From Periplaneta americana (Eukaryota; Arthropoda; Insecta; Blattodea; Blattidae), in the NCBI RefSeq assembly GCF_040183065.1, contig NC_091126.1, positions 144,362,204 through 144,426,203 on the forward strand: a stretch of 64,000 bases of DNA, written 5' to 3'. Position 1 is the first letter of the stretch, and the number at the start of each line of letters is the position of its first letter. A model generated the notes under the pieces. The model saw only the letters and a list, made by a program, of their open reading frames with translations. It was not told the origin of the DNA and made no database searches. Below, one piece after another: positions 58,856-64,000 of the stretch. The position numbers and the translations under genes were made by a program.

Positions 58856-60970
58856 GGTACTTATAAAGTTATCAGTATTATTATTATTATTATTATTAAT
58901 ATTATTATTATTATTAAATCAATAACTATAAATTACTGATAATAATCATCAAAATACTAAAAAAAAGAAATTAAAATGGAGATATGGCATAGTAATTATT
59001 TTATCATTCTAGGGAAGATTTGGGCCTATATACAGTAATACCTGTTGCACTGTGTATTCAGCGTAATGCCCTGTAATGTCGCTTCTATATACTACCACTA
59101 ATTAAACCGTTGAGCAAAGCAACATATTACACTTTCTCCGAAAGAACAGAGGATAAATTCCTCTTCCCATTCTGTACGAAACCTTCTGTTCCTGCTCGTA
59201 GAGAGAGAGAATTTGTAGAGCGAAATGGCACCGACAATGCTTACCTTCAGTACGTGAGCGAGACAGAGAGCAATGTACAAGGAACTCCCCTTATCAGTAC
59301 GAATGTCGTTGATTACACGATGTAATCACGATACCCAGTTTGGTCACCGCTGGTCTACATACTGTCATTTACACTCTGCAGTGTCGTTGAATTTATAACG
59401 GACTTTTTGTGGAAATGCAGTTGATAGTAGGATGCAAGACATAATAAAAGCCTAAACTAACCAAACCTAACCTGTCACAGATTCGTATATGCAAGGTGTA
59501 TAAGCGAAATACGAAGGAAGCTACCTCCGCGCTAGTTTAGTCAAATTTTCTGGAAAAACCAAAAATATTTTGACTAATAATTGGTTGTGTTAAAAAATGG
59601 CAAAATTGAAACTTGAAACTATATTAACTGAACCGTTAAAAGTTTTGTGGAAATGTAGTTGATAGTATATGCAAGACATAATAAAAGCTAAAATAACCAA
59701 ACCTAACCTAACCTGTCACAGATTTTAACGGTTCAACTAATACAGTTTCAAGTTTTAAACAAGTGTCAACGTGAACAAGAAACTATGACAAAATTGACTC
59801 TTAATGGCCTGCTCTATATGCCTAATTATTAATTCATCTGATGCATTCTGAGCATAAGATGGGTTCTTAAATAAAATGAAATGGACTACCTAAATATACC
59901 AAATTCACAAGTCGTCTGAAATTATCCGTACCCATGAGAACCTGACCCAAATTATCACATGCGAGGGTAAATAAGTACGAAATTTATTTTGCATTAGGAC
60001 CGGTATCAGTGTATCAAGCCAATTCAAGATTATAAACAGAAGTTTGGTTAGGTTAGGTTAGTTTGTCACAACATTATGATAAGCATAAGGATAGATGGGC
60101 CTAGTAACAGTAGTAAATATTCATCCCTTCACCAGAACTACGCCACAAATGATGGAGTATGCAAAAAAATCCTTGTTATGAGCATAATATGCTAAGAACG
60201 GCAGACAAATTTAACGTTTTACTTCTAACAAATAAAGTAATGTTTGTTCCACTAGATTACTCACCATATACACCCAATAAAATATATAATGACAAAAGTA
60301 AACAAATATAATTACCCTGTATTAATCATGTTTTCATTCACTACACAACACGTTTTACGTATAACTGCCGATTCGTTCAATTTTCATGAACTTAAGTACC
60401 TACCACTAACGAGCCGAGCGCAACACGCAACAGACCGATTACAGGCCGGAGATACATCTGTCCAAGGTTCAAGTACAAAGTACAAAATGACAAGATTGCC
60501 TGTCATGGTAAACTCGAAAAGTTTACACGTTTACATATTTAGAGTGGACGAAGTCCCAGGTGTGGAATATGTAGAAAGCGCAGTTCACGCTGTGGCGGCG
60601 TAGTGGTGCGAATTTGTCATCGCGTTAAACTGGACAGATATCGAAAACAAATTTCAGGAATTATATGTCAAACAAAATTGGATGTTATATCATAGCTGGC
60701 TTTCGCAACCGGATTTCGCTAACTATCGTAGCTCCCCAAGTGCATCACGATGCTGGGTGGACACCGGTCCCATACACTGGCCGAAATTTCATGAGAAAAT
60801 TTCTTCCCCCATGAATACTCGAACCACCGCGCATCTCGTAACTCGAGTCCTAGGCAGGATGCCTTAGACCACGACACTACGGCGCGGGACAATTTGGTTT
60901 CTATACATTACAAAAATTAGTGTCAAGAAGTTGATACATACCTTCTCATTAAAGCTGTTATGTGTTTCAT
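33500..60970 (-). CDS. HSDL2: HSDL2, hydroxysteroid dehydrogenase-like protein 2 (peroxisomal SDR plus SCP2)
   Basis: Eight minus-strand exons (60942-60970, 55513-55676, 47775-47988, 46092-46297, 40990-41187, 40735-40908, 38657-38785, 33500-33612) join in phase to 408 residues, close to the about 418 of the vertebrate protein. Residues 1-290 are a short-chain dehydrogenase: cofactor motif TGASRGIG (20-27), NNAS (104-107), catalytic S156, Y172 and K176 (YTMAK). An SCP2-like lipid-binding domain fills the C-terminal third, and the last residues are SKL, a canonical PTS1 peroxisomal signal. The family is linked to fatty-acid and lipid metabolism; its exact substrate is not settled. A TGA lies in frame two codons before the ATG, which supports the start. 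A weak ATTAAA (minus strand, 33295-33300) could be the polyadenylation signal. All introns are GT-AG and carry transposons, none breaking an exon. Confidence 0.97.
33675..34932. mobile_element. Harbinger-like element with TTA duplication
   Basis: Ends TGTCCGGTTTCTGG and CCAGAAACCGGGCA are inverted (one difference), flanked by TTA on both sides (33672-33674, 34933-34935), as for PIF/Harbinger. Subterminal motifs acagttatc and gttaact repeat. 1258 bp, with no transposase I can recognise; a 78-codon minus frame (34069-34305) is of unknown meaning. A tRNA-like foldback (34576-34719) is inserted in it. It lies in HSDL2 intron 7. Confidence 0.7.
34576..34719 (+). mobile_element. tRNA-like foldback element (family T), copy
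   Basis: 144 bp. Arms attaatatttgaggagaaaa and its inverse enclose a tRNA-like unit: catagctcagtaatcagagcg, ttggtacgtagaacc (loop with GTA at the anticodon position), B box gggttcgatccc, then ggcgccggagcgaattt. See the best copy at 48552-48960. Confidence 0.8.
35613..38110 (+). mobile_element. piggyBac element, ends intact, transposase broken
   Basis: TTAA at 35609-35612 and 38111-38114 flanks a 2498-bp element with ends CCTTGCTGTTCTGTT and AACAGAACAGCAGGG, and subterminal cgggtc.atatgacccg repeats at 35628, 35804 and 38052. The plus strand carries a piggyBac-type transposase in several frames: acidic N-terminus (36095 on, NSSDSEGYVSEFEGNVSYES), RQGPLSASNI.TTPGVTRY, SAYVG-like region, NPGENVTI(D/E)QLVGF-like block (about 36705-36745), CDLTSELRGRNVT.DNFFTSYN (36911-36975), ASEGAVDIFDQ (37225-37255), and a cysteine-rich tail near 37555-37690. 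At least five frame changes or stops break it. It sits in HSDL2 intron 7. Confidence 0.93.
38115..38656 (-). other. HSDL2 intron 7, remainder
   Basis: AT-rich intron sequence. Nothing recognised. Confidence 0.6.
38657..38785 (-). CDS. HSDL2: HSDL2 exon 7
   Basis: Residues 329-371: GDEAGDWFIDLKSGKGSAGP to NSKDFFDMFS, in the SCP2 domain (WFIDLK strand, then the acidic hydrophobic-pocket region). Confidence 0.95.
38786..40734 (-). other. HSDL2 intron 6
   Basis: Contains a CA-rich tract (39022-39080) and a family T tRNA-like foldback (40111-40241). The rest, including 39100-40020, shows nothing. Confidence 0.6.
40111..40241 (+). mobile_element. tRNA-like foldback element (family T), copy
   Basis: The left arm tttgctccagcgccagggat + cgaacctggg is the exact inverse of the T-arm and acceptor-like 3' half of the right-hand unit (cgtagctcagtggttagagc, cctgggttcgatccctggcg). 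Downstream sequence aattctataggtccaaaattaa also follows the copy at 53325-53575, so the true element is longer (to about 40320). Confidence 0.8.
40735..40908 (-). CDS. HSDL2: HSDL2 exon 6
   Basis: Residues 271-328: TNTDPLMADFFLDSAEEVVI, the linker to the SCP2 domain, then GVFDKIQANLSPELVAKTNA. Confidence 0.95.
40990..41187 (-). CDS. HSDL2: HSDL2 exon 5
   Basis: Residues 205-270: AIHTAAIEMLSGKEAGRISR, PEILADAAYGIFLKDSRSFT, GNFIVDDEFLQQEGV, the end of the dehydrogenase domain. Confidence 0.96.
43205..43815 (+). mobile_element. LINE 3' fragment (family L-B)
   Basis: Plus strand: SVALYRAETWTLRRSEEKQL, MEHVNWTDRIRNEAALERIL, GHWLRIIYLLKDALERMVNW, RYQMIDGIKICGSYAEIKRK and ENRKYCTMLGLR, with frame changes. 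Antisense to HSDL2. A 12-residue piece around CELDRRMEHVNW is locally duplicated. Confidence 0.85.
43971..44138 (+). mobile_element. SINE-E-like dispersed repeat, copy 2
   Basis: agtctgactaatgtaat, ggaaggaactggccatccta, ccccattatctcctgcccta, gaggttcaggcctgtctt. Related to 45541-45704 and, inverted, 11679-11880. Confidence 0.75.
44698..44745. repeat. (TA)n(CA)n microsatellite
   Basis: About 10 TA then 13 CA units. Confidence 0.95.
44760..44805 (+). ncRNA. Hammerhead-like motif with intact core boxes
   Basis: ctgatga (core box), t, ggctc-aata-gagcc (stem II, 5 bp, 4-nt loop), gaaa (second core box), then acgtt as a minimal stem III and cleavage-triplet candidate. Stem I would be short (gatt with aattc). 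The layout, including the extra T before stem II, is the same as in the Penelope-like element at 18128. No element coding is visible next to it. The extra T may abolish activity. Confidence 0.45.
45147..45527. mobile_element. Mariner-type MITE related to 6542-6928
   Basis: TA flanks. Left end CAGCAGTGGCAAAAAAAGCG, right end ggtctggtttttttttaactg. Outer 40 bp match the 6542 element (gacccttgt.gctgat); the interior is unrelated and lacks the tRNA-like segment. Confidence 0.75.
45541..45704 (+). mobile_element. SINE-E-like dispersed repeat, copy 3
   Basis: Same family as 43971-44138; includes gaggttcaaacctgtctttg. Begins 14 bases after a mariner-type MITE ends. Confidence 0.75.
46092..46297 (-). 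CDS. HSDL2: HSDL2 exon 4 (catalytic exon)
   Basis: Residues 136-204: SKLCLPYLQKGTNPHILNLS, NMKPIWFKNHVAYTMAKYGM, CVLGMAEEFREDGIAVNALW. Carries S156, Y172 and K176 of the SDR active site. Confidence 0.97.
46640..47657 (+). mobile_element. LINE (RT end) with TA expansion and (ATT)n tail
   Basis: YADD, the RT catalytic motif, at 46732-46743 (MYADDATVFQTINL). After a frame change come CANRLSLNLSKTQN, KLLGFHIDSKLSWVNH, MLRKLKHCTTMKTVLSAYYA and ILQKRAIRNILGCSPWESCK. A (TA)n tract of about 66 bp lies inside the frame at 47215-47281. The end reads LTKTLDSFVFLGVKFYNKLP, stop, aataaag and (ATT)n. 5'-truncated within the RT; Jockey/CR1-like by its motifs. It lies in HSDL2 intron 3, antisense to the gene. 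Confidence 0.9.
47775..47988 (-). CDS. HSDL2: HSDL2 exon 3
   Basis: Residues 65-136: VEAAGGKCLPCVVDIRDENQ, KKFGGIDILVNNASAISLTG, LMHHINTRGTYL. Donor cttgt|gtgagt fixed by phase with exon 4. Confidence 0.97.
48045..48225. mobile_element. Inverted-repeat MITE in HSDL2 intron 2
   Basis: Arms about 65 bp (atttgtaggaaccattttct..., tgttcctacacaaaactta), with imperfect pairing. Non-coding. Confidence 0.7.
48279..48513. mobile_element. MITE, 'GAGCCGTTCAGAGCAAAAGT' family, copy 1
   Basis: gagcagttcagagtaaaagt at one end, cttctgctctgaatggctc at the other. Interior (gtccttcgtgctatccactg) matches 61662-61895 in the opposite orientation. Confidence 0.85.
48552..48960. mobile_element. tRNA-like foldback element (family T), best copy
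   Basis: 409 bp. Outer arms tgatattagaggagaaaaat and its inverse. The left arm continues as an antisense tRNA-like unit (48571-48655: ccagggatcgaacc, ttggttctacgtaccaag, gctctaaccattgagctac). The right arm is a sense unit (48870-48945: cgtagctcaatggttagagc, ttggtacatagaaccaa, gggtacgatccc). Each has an A box, an anticodon-like arm and a T arm. The spacer (48660-48835, with aagtcactcaattgagtgca) recurs at 62380-62500. No coding. Confidence 0.85.
49102..49220. mobile_element. 119-bp hairpin with tRNA-like T-arm
   Basis: Perfect 26-bp outer arms (gtttgaataatttcaaggaa...). Inner segment ggccgggtatcgatcccgtg, then gggaccaatacccggtccc, a second self-complementary part. Same plan as family T but of different sequence. 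Confidence 0.75.
50060..51385 (-). mobile_element. LINE (RT fragment), minus strand
   Basis: Minus strand: FCDLAKAFDCINHKILLDKL (RT motif A), YYGIKRVAHQWFDSYPIDRK, then (frame-changed) HPILFADDTSIVITANSSNT (catalytic FADD), NICDWFSVNKLVLNCDKTNI, FLDLKIDNVLNWKNHIKEIT and LLQKRVIRIIVGAKSRESCR. Downstream remnants extend to about 50060. Same sense as HSDL2, in its intron 2. Frameshifted, and the endonuclease is missing. Related to the plus-strand LINE at 46640. Confidence 0.9.
51390..53320 (-). other. HSDL2 intron 2, central part
   Basis: AT-rich, with no open frame of interest and no repeat recurring in this window. Confidence 0.6.
53325..53575. mobile_element. tRNA-like foldback element (family T), short-spacer copy
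   Basis: Antisense unit (53334-53420: tccggtgccagggatcaaat, ttctatgcaccgggtgc) and sense unit (53488-53570: gtgtagctcaatggtaaagc, gggttcgatcctcgg) separated by about 60 bp. Ends atggagaaaaatt and aatttttctccat. Confidence 0.8.
53734..54630 (-). mobile_element. Tc1/mariner element with about 150-bp inverted repeats
   Basis: TA flanks (53732-53733, 54631-54632), ends CAGGGTGTTAAAAAAAAAG and the inverse. Arms match to about 53882 and from 54488. Minus-strand remnant near 53950-54035 reads DHWIDWGGPT and ARSSNLNPLDFWL, the block near the second catalytic Asp of Tc1/mariner transposases. 897 bp in all, so most of the transposase is deleted. Confidence 0.85.
54635..55512 (-). other. HSDL2 intron 2, 5' part
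   Basis: A 101-codon plus-strand frame (54608-54913, lysine/arginine-rich) overlaps the mariner end and resembles nothing I know. I treat it as chance. Confidence 0.5.
55513..55676 (-). CDS. HSDL2: HSDL2 exon 2
   Basis: Residues 10-64: LAGRTVFITGASRGIGKAIA, KVAKDGANVVIAAKTAEPHP, KLPGTIYTAAKE. The Rossmann cofactor loop. Confidence 0.97.
56415..56660 (-). mobile_element. SINE-A copy
   Basis: Minus strand; B box gattcgaacctgggcc-like, body end gttgataaagcgtcgtaaaa. Target duplication tgca(t)aactgtcat on both sides, slightly diverged. Confidence 0.85.
57341..57384. repeat. (TA)n microsatellite
   Basis: About 21 units. Confidence 0.95.
57946..58350. mobile_element. MITE, 'AAAGATGGGACATGACAG' family, copy 1
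   Basis: 405 bp; ends actatacttgtttttttt + aaagatgggacatgacag and the inverse. Interior (tgttgctatggtaacaacgg, tcaatgaatgttttaacgtc) matches 62904-63295 in the opposite orientation. Non-coding. Confidence 0.88.
58809..58920. repeat. (ATT)n arrays
   Basis: Two ATT tracts (58810-58852, 58880-58914). Confidence 0.9.
59399..59724 (+). repeat. Direct repeat of about 80 bp
   Basis: gtggaaatg(c/t)agttgatagta... to aaccaaacctaacctgtcaca occurs at 59410-59482 and 59646-59721. Source unknown. Confidence 0.7.
60720..60890 (-). mobile_element. tRNA-headed SINE next to HSDL2 exon 1
   Basis: Minus strand: gcgccgtagtgtcgtggtct (A-box-like), aaggcatcctgcctaggact, ggtggttcgagtattcatgg (B-box-like), then a body gaagaaattttctcatgaaa...gggaccggtgtccaccc. 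It lies 52 bp inside intron 1. Confidence 0.7.
60942..60970 (-). CDS. HSDL2: HSDL2 exon 1
   Basis: MKHITALMR plus two bases, donor agaag|gtatgt. In-frame TGA upstream (TGA ATT GTT ATG). The vertebrate protein also has a short variable start before the Rossmann fold. Confidence 0.85.
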
Positions 60971-61660
60971 AACAATTCAATTCGTTTATTTTGATTCGAA
61001 TGCTATCGTTGTTAGAAAAAATCGAAATAAATACATACTGTACCTACGGTACCGGTAAGCGTGTTTTTGTAAGCTCGAGGATCAGTGTCAGGTTAGGTTT
61101 GGTTTGTTCAGGCTTTTATTTTGCCTTGCATATAGGCCTACGCTTTTTGATAGACACGCACCCAGAGATGTAATTGTGCTACGTTTGTGAAAATTAATTT
61201 ATTTTGTATTTTTTTTTCTTAGAAATTGTTCATTTTTAGCCATTTTTTTTAATTTAGAGTTTGTAATATTTCATGAGGTTTTAGAAATTTAAATTGTGTT
61301 TTCCGTCATTTTTCAGTAATGTTCGTTTCTGAAAAGTCATGAAATATGACCATTTTTGAAAGAAAAAATAAAAGGCGACGTCATCACGAGCTACAGTTTT
61401 ACCAAACATTTGACTTCATTTTTACGAACTGTATAGTTTAAGTACCTAGATAATTAATTTGGCACAAATTTGCATAAAGTAAGTGTACGTATATTGTAAT
61501 ATTTTCTAATATTATATTTTTATATTTATGAAACTCAATTATCAAAAGTCCCTAGTTCACTTTCCCGTAACAAATGTACAGTGACGCAATAATGTAATTT
61601 ATTTAGGAGGTGCTAAGAATTTTGTTTTGTGCAATTTTGATGACAATCTTACAACAATAA
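60971..61660 (-). other. HSDL2 upstream region
   Basis: Expected promoter and 5' UTR. AT-rich with no clear TATA box or repeat. Confidence 0.4.
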
Positions 61661-61661
61661 T

Positions 61662-61895
61662 TAAGCCGTTCAGAGCAAAAGTGGTGTAAGTAAAAATGGG
61701 TAATGAGGGTTAAAGTAAACATTCTGTAAAAGACAGCGCAAAGTAGCAATTAATATTAAATTTATTTAATCTATTAGTAGTCAGTGGATAGCACGAAGGA
61801 CATATTAATTGCTACTTTCCGCTGTATTTTACAGAATTTTTAATTTAAACCTCATTACCCAATTTTGACTTACACTTCTGCTCTGAACGGCTCAA
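61662..61895. mobile_element. MITE, 'GAGCCGTTCAGAGCAAAAGT' family, copy 2
   Basis: gccgttcagagcaaaagtgg and cttctgctctgaacggctc. Inverted relative to 48279-48513. Confidence 0.85.
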
Positions 61896-61914
61896 TTGTA
61901 GTATTAGTACTTAC

Positions 61915-62102
61915 TTACTGACTTTTAAGGAACCTGGAGGTTCATTACCGCCCTCACATAAGCCCGCCATTGGTCCCTATCCTGAGCAAGATTAATCCAT
62001 TCTCTATCATCATATCCCACCTCCCTCAAATCCATTTTAATATTATCTTCCCATCTACGTCTCGGCCTCCCTAAAGGTCTTTTTCCCTCCGGCCTCCCAA
62101 CT
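61915..62102 (-). mobile_element. LINE 3' fragment (family L-A)
   Basis: Minus strand: GRRPEGKRPLGRPRRRWEDN-like, DINLREV-like, MNLQVP, then (TAAG)n tail near 61912. It is cut at ctcccaacta and followed by a TTTA array. Confidence 0.8.
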
Positions 62103-62107
62103 AGTAT

Positions 62108-62113
62108 TAGTAT

Positions 62114-62164
<51 letters not shown>
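62108..62164. repeat. (TTTA)n microsatellite
   Basis: About 14 units. Confidence 0.95.
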
Positions 62165-62166
<2 letters not shown>

Positions 62167-62194
62167 CTGGTGGAGTTAAGGCCATCAGGACTTC

Positions 62195-62625
62195 TCTGCC
62201 ACAGCACCAGTGGACAGAGCGCATGGTACGTAGAACCAACGACCCGGGTTCGGTCCCTGGCGCCGGAGCAATTTTTCTCCTAAAATATTAAGTGTCAATA
62301 TTACAGATAAATTCTGTAAGACAAATAATTAATATGTTTATAATGTTCCCTCAGCTATCGGTACATAATAACTGCGGATTCCCGGCCAATAAGTCACTCA
62401 GCTGAGTGCGCTCCTAGTATAATGACAGTTGACATTGGATACACGTCAACATATATATGCCTAACTTGGAGTCAGGCCACAAAGGGAAACATCGAAGGAG
62501 GAAAGTTCGATCCAGGGCTGTGGATTGAATTCGGCGTAGCTTAGTAGTCAGAGCGCTTGGTACGTAGAACCACCGGCCCAGGTTCGATCCCCGGCGCCGG
62601 AGCGAATTTTTCTCCTAAAGTATTA
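62195..62625 (+). mobile_element. tRNA-like family T sequences, two sense units
   Basis: Unit 1 at 62205-62285 (cagagcgcatggtacgtagaacc, gacccgggttcggtccctgg) lacks its 5' part. Unit 2 at 62530-62615 (cggcgtagcttagtagtcag, ggttcgatccccggcgcc). Between them lies the conserved spacer with agtcactcagctgagtgcgc. Here both units are in the same orientation, unlike 48552-48960. Confidence 0.75.
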
Positions 62626-62903
62626 AGTGTTAAAAGTATGAATTAAATAATCTAACGGACGGCGGCAACGAAATATACAATATTATCGTCATTAACAAAT
62701 TTTATTTACACTTTATTGGTTTTATTTGTTATTTCAAGAATATTTATTGACATACAAGTATGTATATCAACTGAAAATGTGATAATATTTTAGGAGGCTG
62801 AAAACTATATTGCTTACCCCTCTGAATTTTGAGCGGAGAGTAAATCTTACTCCCTTATCTCCCCATTGTTGCGCCACTGAATGTGTTGAACATGGAATCT
62901 ATA

Positions 62904-63295
62904 ATTGTTTTTTGAAAGATGGGACATGACAGTTAAGCGGCCGAGCTTGGAACTACAGTGCCATGTTGCCAATATGGATTACCACGCTGCCAGCTGATGG
63001 AAGGTAGCAATTGTCGTTAAGATAGCTGACGTTAAAACATTCATTGACAATTGACGTGAAGGTAAGAAAACAATACAAAAATCGACTGAGAATCAAAGAC
63101 GAAACGTATCAATGCTGACATTGTATGCACAATAAATGTCCCCAAGAGAGCTATTAAGCACTCGCCACGTGCGAACTGGAAATTTGGCAACTCAACCGTT
63201 GTTACCATAGCAACAGGCCTACCACGCTATGTGACATTCAGTTGTTTTTCCGATCGCAACGCTCCTGTCATGTCCCATCTTTCAAAAAAACAAGT
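62904..63295. mobile_element. MITE, 'AAAGATGGGACATGACAG' family, copy 2
   Basis: About 390 bp, inverted relative to 57946-58350, with the same ends and interior. Confidence 0.88.
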
Positions 63296-63367
63296 TTAAT
63301 CCTATAAGTACCCCGGTTCTCCTGGACATGACATCTCAATAATTTATTCTCCATCATCATCCATTAA

Positions 63368-63607
63368 GGTGTGTCTACACGGTTCAATTTTCCATGCGCG
63401 TGAGATTACGCATGCAATCTGGAAAGAATATTGAAGAAATCAAGTTTAAAACGCGCGTTCAATTAAAATGCATGAAGATTTTGTGTCTACATGGTGCACC
63501 GTTTTGAACGTCATCTTCACTACGTATATATTAATAATAAATGTCACTCTTGCATGCATTGCTTGAATGCTTAAAGTTGAAAGAAAAGTTGAACCGTGTA
63601 AATGCAC
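63368..63607. mobile_element. MITE, 'TCTACACGGTTCAA' family, complete copy
   Basis: 240 bp between TTAA on both sides (63364-63367, 63608-63611). Ends ggtgtgtctacacggttcaa and ttgaaccgtgtaaatgcacc. TTAA may be a piggyBac-type duplication or part of the termini; the other copies have TAAA/TTTA, so I leave this open. Confidence 0.85.
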
Positions 63608-63773
63608 CTTAACGAGTGCAAAATACACCCACCGCCTGTGATGCACTCTGAATAATCTCTGACGAACTAACAAAAAGTTGTCTATGCTTCTCGGGACTAG
63701 CGACATCTACGATTATGCCCGTAGAATAGAGACAAATAACTGCGAGTTAAAGGCCCTGCCATTAAAAATAATA

Positions 63774-63788
63774 ATAAAATAATAATAA

Positions 63789-63820
<32 letters not shown>

Positions 63821-63952
63821 CAACAATAATGAATTTAAATACTATTATAGTCACAATCACGCCTTGGTATGAAAGAAAAATTTCACAACCTCGAGCGGGA
63901 ATCGAACCTGCGACTTCCTGTACGTCACCAAACATCGTAAGATGAAGATTAC

Positions 63953-64000
<48 letters not shown>
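63774..64000. repeat. (AAT)n arrays
   Basis: 63774-63830 and 63951 to the window end, flanking the SINE fragment. Confidence 0.9.
63832..63940 (-). mobile_element. SINE fragment related to 16640-16850
   Basis: actattatagtcacaatcac, gtatgaaagaaaaatttcac and ctcgagcgggaatcgaacctg match the intron 3 copy. The tRNA-like head is cut after the T arm. Confidence 0.75.

Larger units (their letters stand above)
55677..60941 (-). other. HSDL2 intron 1
   Basis: 5.3 kb, with SINE-A (56415-56660), an inverted-repeat element (57946-58350), AAT/TTA arrays and a SINE (60720-60890). 58360-60700 otherwise holds only AT-rich sequence and an 80-bp direct repeat (59399 and 59641). Confidence 0.7.

Noticed and set aside
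59690-60075. aacctaacctaacc and ttaggttaggttag, telomere-like (TTAGG)
   Set aside because: Only two or three units each; too short to claim interstitial telomere.
60289-60603. 104-codon plus-strand frame near the HSDL2 5' end
   Set aside because: No recognisable protein features; lies in HSDL2 intron 1 on the other strand. Could be a noncoding or repeat region.

Overview
This is a eukaryotic, repeat-rich, AT-rich window with long introns, GT-AG splice sites and no operons. The transposon mix points to an insect: long-TIR Tc1/mariner, PIF/Harbinger and piggyBac elements, Penelope-like and LINE tails with '(K/L)RWAGH...GRP..RWED' C-termini, and tRNA-headed SINEs built on a 'ttttacgacgct..caac..ggttatttagcgtc' body. 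My inference is a cockroach (Blattodea, Periplaneta-like).

I can assemble two host genes with exact, phase-consistent exons. (1) A five-exon plus-strand gene (exons 8327-8372, 14926-15103, 16072-16220, 21531-21651, 24558-24789) encodes a 241-residue secreted cysteine-rich protein with 13 cysteines. I do not recognise its family. (2) An eight-exon minus-strand gene (60970 down to 33500) encodes the complete 408-residue orthologue of HSDL2. It has a short-chain dehydrogenase domain (TGASRGIG, NNAS, S156/Y172/K176), an SCP2-like sterol-carrier domain and a canonical C-terminal SKL peroxisomal signal. The two genes converge, and their stop codons lie about 8.7 kb apart.

Layout: 1-8.3 kb is intergenic, with a broken FLYWCH finger, LINE tails, THAP-like remnants, SINEs and two inverted-repeat elements. 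8.3-24.8 kb is the secreted-protein gene; its introns hold mariner-type MITEs, SINE insertions in a TATG microsatellite, twin near-perfect palindromes, a Penelope-like remnant with a hammerhead-like motif, and two MITEs inserted back to back at TA sites. 24.8-33.5 kb is the convergent intergenic region: a Harbinger-like foldback, LINE tails and an RNase H LINE remnant. 33.5-61 kb is HSDL2; its introns carry a Harbinger-like element, a piggyBac element with both ends intact, two RT LINEs, a Tc1/mariner element and several tRNA-like foldbacks. 61-64 kb is upstream sequence with MITEs that also occur, in opposite orientation, inside HSDL2.

The most unusual theme is a set of inverted-repeat elements whose arms are themselves tRNA-like sequences (48552-48960, 34576-34719, 40111-40241, 53325-53575, and separately 6542-6928). 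Next are two loci sharing a hammerhead-like layout, two abutting near-perfect palindromes in an intron, and three SINE families that share one body behind different tRNA heads. All assignments come from reading the sequence; no database search was possible.
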